From Owenia fusiformis (Eukaryota > Annelida > Polychaeta > Sabellida > Oweniidae), in the NCBI GenBank assembly GCA_903813345.2, contig CAIIXF020000011.1, positions 26,528,166 through 26,592,165 of the forward strand: 64,000 nt of DNA. Reading direction: 5' to 3'. Shown piece by piece: positions 60,633-64,000 of this stretch. Position numbers and translations under genes: made by a program. Each line of letters opens with the position of its first letter. Within the stretch, counting starts at the first letter, position 1. Below the pieces are notes generated by a model. That model did not search any database. It worked only from the letters and a program-made list of their open reading frames with translations, and was not told the DNA's origin.

Positions 60633-63600
60633 ATGCCGACTTTGTGGTTCAGGATTGTCATTTTGATCGCAGGCTGTGTGCTCCATGGAGCAGTTGGTTA
60701 GTTGAAACCCTAAAATACATTTAATTTAATCATTCCCACATAGCCTAGGCACGGTGTCCACTTCCAGCCAATCAGAACACGCTGTTTCACGTAACTGCAT
60801 TCCGTTATCTAACCAATAACGCATTTGTTGTTTGGTTGTCAAAGTGATAATTGGCCTCACAGATTGAAATTGATGCTTTGCAAACTTGAACCATGCAAAA
60901 ATTGTCATTGAAAATATGTTCTTGATATGTGATTTTGTTTCCTTTAGGTGACTTTGTAAAAAATATTTTGCAACGTGTGAAAAAACTTTAAGCCCAAGAC
61001 TCAATACATTGTGGCTGCTTTATTCCGCTCCGGCGTTATTTCCTAAACTTTACATCCCCGCTGCGCGGTCATGCAAATATTTGGAAACAACACCTTCAAT
61101 GGAATGATTCAACACGCATTGCACTGAGTCCAGGGCTTAACCTTCATCGACAGTTTTAGATTTCTCTTTCTATTTATATGAACATTATTATATCGTTTGC
61201 AATACAACCTTGCTCCTTGCATGAATTGTTCAATTTTTCAAAGGTACATTACTTCCGTCAAATGTTATTATTTGCAATTGTTTCATTGCAATAGATATAC
61301 TTACTATCAAGTGAGAGTGTGAGTATAATCATTTGAATGTCGTTTTCAGGTTGTGGTTCGGGGAACGGGTTTGAGGCGGTACGTACCTCTGGGACTCAAA
61401 CGTATTGTTATCGCTTGTTTACCGATACATTGGTTTGGGAAGAGGCTAGGGACACCTGCAACACCATCTACTCTCATCTTGTTGCCATAGAAACGGCAGA
61501 GGAAGATGACAACGTCGCACAATGGTTGCAATCAAAAGGTAATCGCACCACTTTGGACCATTTGCTTACAGCAACGTCAAAGCTTGATGAGTAAATGATT
61601 TGATATCAAGTTACCTGAAATAAAAATGAAAGATAAAAACAATGTTAATCGTAGAAAACTGCAACTACCTTCGATTTAGTATGATAAAGCCATACTTTTA
61701 AAGCCTTGTCTCAGTTATTGCATTTTTGGATTTTCCAAATCATGGATAAAAATGATCCAATGATCTACTTTTAACCATCCAAGTTACTATTCTCTACGTA
61801 AAAGTACTAACCAATATATTCCACCAAATATAAAAAAAAATTGTACCAGCGAATATCTGAGTTATTTTCGGGACAGACAAACGTAGACTGACAGACGGAC
61901 GGAGAACCGAACTTCGATGCGATAATAGGCCACCATATATTATCAGTATAGAGGGAAACGAATATCGACTCTTGCCACGGAGGTGGCAGAAAAACCACCG
62001 TCGATTTGATGAAACGCTCAGATGAACCCTGACGGTAGATGGAGAAGTGTTTAACTTTATATGTAACAGTGAAAAATATGTTTGTGTGCAACAGTTCGAT
62101 CGTTAACGTACCACTGTAAAAACTGATTTCCGAATATATTTTATTGTATAGCATTTACAAGTGACGTATGGACTGCTGGTAACCCGGATGATGCAGGAGA
62201 TTGGAAATGGAACAACACTGGAGAATATTTCTTTAATGGTACGACCCTGCTCTCCATCAGGTAGCTTCCTTTTCCTATTTATCTAGTACATGTTTGTTGT
62301 GTCTTCCCATGCATAGACGCAGCATCCTTATCTAGATAGATCTCCTCCAATAAAGTGTGCTGAGATTGTTGCCGGTCAGATCGACGAGACAAAAATTACG
62401 AATCCCATGATTACTATCTATGAACTCACATTTCGTCTTTTTAAATTAACAGATACACTAATTGGGCCCCCTTGGAACCAGATAATTCGGGAGACAGGAT
62501 GCAATTGTTGGGAGCAAGTAACTTTCTCTGGGATGATACACCGGGCACTGACACTAAAGCTTACATATGCGAGAGACCTTTCCTAGGTTAGTATACATTT
62601 CGCCTGAGTCACATTTGATCTACGGCAATCGTACGGCGGCCGTAGCTTCTCAAAATCAAGAAAAATATGCATGCATAAGATATAGGGATACGCAGTACGA
62701 TATAGATTTTCTATATCGATTTTGTGAAGTCTCGGCTACGGTACGGCCACCATACGACCGGCATAGATCAAATGTGACTGAGGCGTTCACGACCCACTAT
62801 GCACTATTGATTTCACTCCCCCGATGGACTATAATCATGCCGGTTCATATTTGGACTTTTTATATCCATAACATGTACGTGGTGAGAAAACTACTTCTGA
62901 GACTGGAACTATATAAATTGACTTCATTTCCGATACCTACAATTTTCTAAATTTTTTCCTTAATTTCGGAAATTGATGACAAATGTGATGAATTTTAACA
63001 ATCTTCATCTTAATATACCGATAAGAAAGAAAGAAATCCACATTTTCATAAAAATCGTTTCGAAGAAAGATATGGTTTGCATACTGTAACTATTTGGAGG
63101 GACATCTGAGAGGGCCCATCCTTTCGAAAGTATCGATTGAGAGAGAATCAATGCATATTTGATAAACCTAGGAAATATGAAGATGATCTCGACAATTATT
63201 TCCTCTTTACGCTTATTCTAAATCACTTGACTTTTTATAGGTGGTACTGGGGGTCCGCCAGGGACGGGTGGTCCGCCTGGTACTGGGGGTCCGCAAGGAC
63301 AACCCGGTTCTGATGGATCCCCGGGTATACCTGGAGAACCAGGTCTGCCTGGACCACCGGGCAATAGCACAGGAGGTGGGGGACCAGGATTCCCTGGTTT
63401 GGTTGGTCCGCAAGGTCCAAGGGGGTTAGCTGGACCACAGGGTTAGTACGTTTTTACAAACCATTTACACAATTATCAAACACTAATGTTAACTCATGCA
63501 TTATATTAAGTCAATTAAGTCATTTTGTCAAAATATTGTTTGTTGAGTGCCGATATCAATTTCGCACAGGTCCCCCGGGAAGGCGGGGAGAAGACGGTAG

Positions 63601-63833
63601 AAAAGGAATGGATGGTGCCCCTGGAACCCCCGGAAGGAATGGCCTTCCAGGGCTACGAGGGCGGCCAGGTTATCCCGGACCCCCAGGACGTATCATACCA
63701 TTCTTCGGATCACCCGGACTCTCTGCAAACCGTGTATTTCCAAATCCATTTGCCCAGAGTCCAGGAAGATCGCAGGCCATGGTTGGCGATCCTGATGCTA
63801 ATGACGACTCTATTACCAAAGCTCAGATTACAG
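60633..63833 (+). CDS. Secreted C-type lectin domain + collagen-like protein (3' end beyond window)
   Basis: Exons 60633-60696, 61350-61538, 62152-62260, 62453-62586, 63241-63441 and 63570-63833 join in phase to 320 residues. The last exon ends at a GTGATC donor, so the gene appears to continue beyond 64000. Residues 1-20 are a signal peptide ([17 protein letters not shown]). Residues 23-164 are a long-form C-type lectin domain with [33 protein letters not shown], the EPD triplet at 129-131 and WDD at 147-149, then YICER. Cys41 pairs plausibly with Cys23, and Cys58 with Cys160. The usual second C-terminal cysteine pair is absent. Residues 166-275 are Gly-X-Y repeats over two exons that split glycine codons, then a non-collagen segment (IIPFFGSPG onward). 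Likely extracellular carbohydrate recognition or matrix. In collectins the collagen precedes the lectin domain; here the order is reversed. Sequence before the ATG (TTTTCTAG|GAGTGACCAG) looks like an acceptor, so an upstream 5' UTR exon is likely. Confidence 0.9.
61040..61140. repeat. Dispersed repeat shared with the DCAF6 upstream region
   Basis: AACACCTTCAATGGAATGAT and CATTGCACTGAGT resemble AACACCTTCAAGGAATAGAT and CATTGCACTGAGT at about 2067-2105. Lies in intron 1 of the lectin/collagen gene. Confidence 0.5.
61350..61538 (+). CDS. Lectin/collagen gene exon 2, N-terminal half of the lectin domain
   Basis: Begins after GTTTTCAG with the codon split G|GT. Encodes [17 protein letters not shown] and [19 protein letters not shown], the first strand and the two helices of a C-type lectin fold. 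Ends AAAAG|GTAATC, phase 1. Confidence 0.92.
62453..62586 (+). CDS. Lectin/collagen gene exon 4, calcium-loop half of the lectin domain
   Basis: Encodes [17 protein letters not shown] and YICER. EPD replaces the mannose-type EPN and galactose-type QPD, and WDD replaces WND, so sugar specificity cannot be read directly. The positions of the DCV and DxxC cysteines hold Arg and a non-cysteine residue. Confidence 0.9.
62601..62785. mobile_element. 185-bp fold-back MITE in lectin gene intron 4
   Basis: CGCCTGAGTCACATTTGATC at the left is inverted at the right (GATCAAATGTGACTGAGGCG). The arms stay complementary, with mismatches, nearly to the centre, where CGATATAGA/TCTATATCG pair. No coding content. 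Confidence 0.8.
62919..63005. repeat. Fragment of the long-TIR element seen at 28459-29247
   Basis: TTGACTTCATTTCCGATACC, TTTTTTCCTTAATTTC and TTGATGACAAATGTGATGA closely follow the left arm of the 28.5-kb element. Only one arm is visible here. Confidence 0.65.
63241..63441 (+). CDS. Collagen-like exon 5
   Basis: 67 residues of mostly uninterrupted Gly-X-Y ([29 protein letters not shown]) with one break, NSTGGGG. Both ends split a glycine codon after its first base, as in many collagen exons. Its strong GC-richness creates long frames in other frames and on the opposite strand, which are not genes. Confidence 0.9.
63570..63833 (+). CDS. Collagen-like exon 6 and following non-collagen segment
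   Basis: Continues [19 protein letters not shown] through about fourteen triplets, then [23 protein letters not shown] and [16 protein letters not shown]. It leaves in phase 1 at ACAG|GTGATC. No later exon is visible before the window ends. Confidence 0.85.
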
Positions 63834-64000
63834 GTGATCATATCCATACACGCAACAGTTGGGTCTCTGCATTCGTCATGTATATTTACTCTGATTGTGG
63901 CATTTCCCTTTATATTAATTGATGTCGACTAATATGAAAAAGTGCCTGCTTCAGACACATTCACGTCCCGGGATTCACGTATGGGACATCCATTTCCTAA

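Noticed and set aside
60726-61004. 92-residue minus-strand frame in lectin gene intron 1
   Set aside because: No recognisable domain or splice signals, and it adjoins repeat sequence.
63213-63438. Minus-strand and alternative-frame proteins over the collagen exon
   Set aside because: They are shadows of the GC-rich Gly-X-Y coding sequence on the plus strand, which has splice sites and a family match.

Overview
The window is AT-rich animal DNA with long introns, split genes and many dispersed repeats. It has no bacterial-style gene packing. The single MyoD-family gene, a DCAF6 orthologue, a secreted C-type lectin/collagen protein, frequent TACATGTA-like words and mobile elements carrying internal tandem arrays together suggest a marine invertebrate, probably a spiralian such as a mollusc. 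The species assignment is inference. Exons were built by hand from splice sites, reading phase and protein-family similarity.

Layout. 1-2160 is repeat-rich intergenic DNA. 2243-17877 (+) is a complete 17-exon DCAF6 gene (1149 aa), with an NRF1/ETS-type promoter just upstream and introns filled by a mariner-like element, fold-back elements and two families of elements with internal tandem repeats. 19846-23353 (-) is a 6-exon gene for a 260-aa type II membrane protein with an extracellular DUF1349 (concanavalin-like) domain. 23354-32400 has no convincing gene. It holds a tRNA-like composite, minisatellites and a 15-bp-monomer satellite split by an inverted-repeat element. 32467-33720 (-) has three exon-like frames I do not recognise. 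34027-50553 (+) is a 3-exon myogenic regulatory factor gene (349 aa) with an 11.3-kb first intron and a 4.1-kb second intron. 50554-60620 is mostly noncoding, with a cluster of CRE palindromes, an orphan NRF1/ETS promoter-like motif pair, a TATA-led broken reading frame and degenerate ATTGT repeats. 60633-63833 (+) is the 5' part of a secreted protein with a C-type lectin domain followed by collagen Gly-X-Y repeats. It appears to continue past the window.

The genes do not form a functional cluster. DCAF6 is a ubiquitin-ligase adaptor, MRF is a muscle-determination transcription factor, the lectin/collagen protein is extracellular, and the DUF1349 protein is probably at the cell surface. The least ordinary items are the reversed lectin-then-collagen architecture, a possible internal MRF promoter that would give a bHLH-less product, the tandem-array elements in DCAF6 introns, the CRE cluster, and the TATA/Su(H)-associated broken frame near 56.5 kb.
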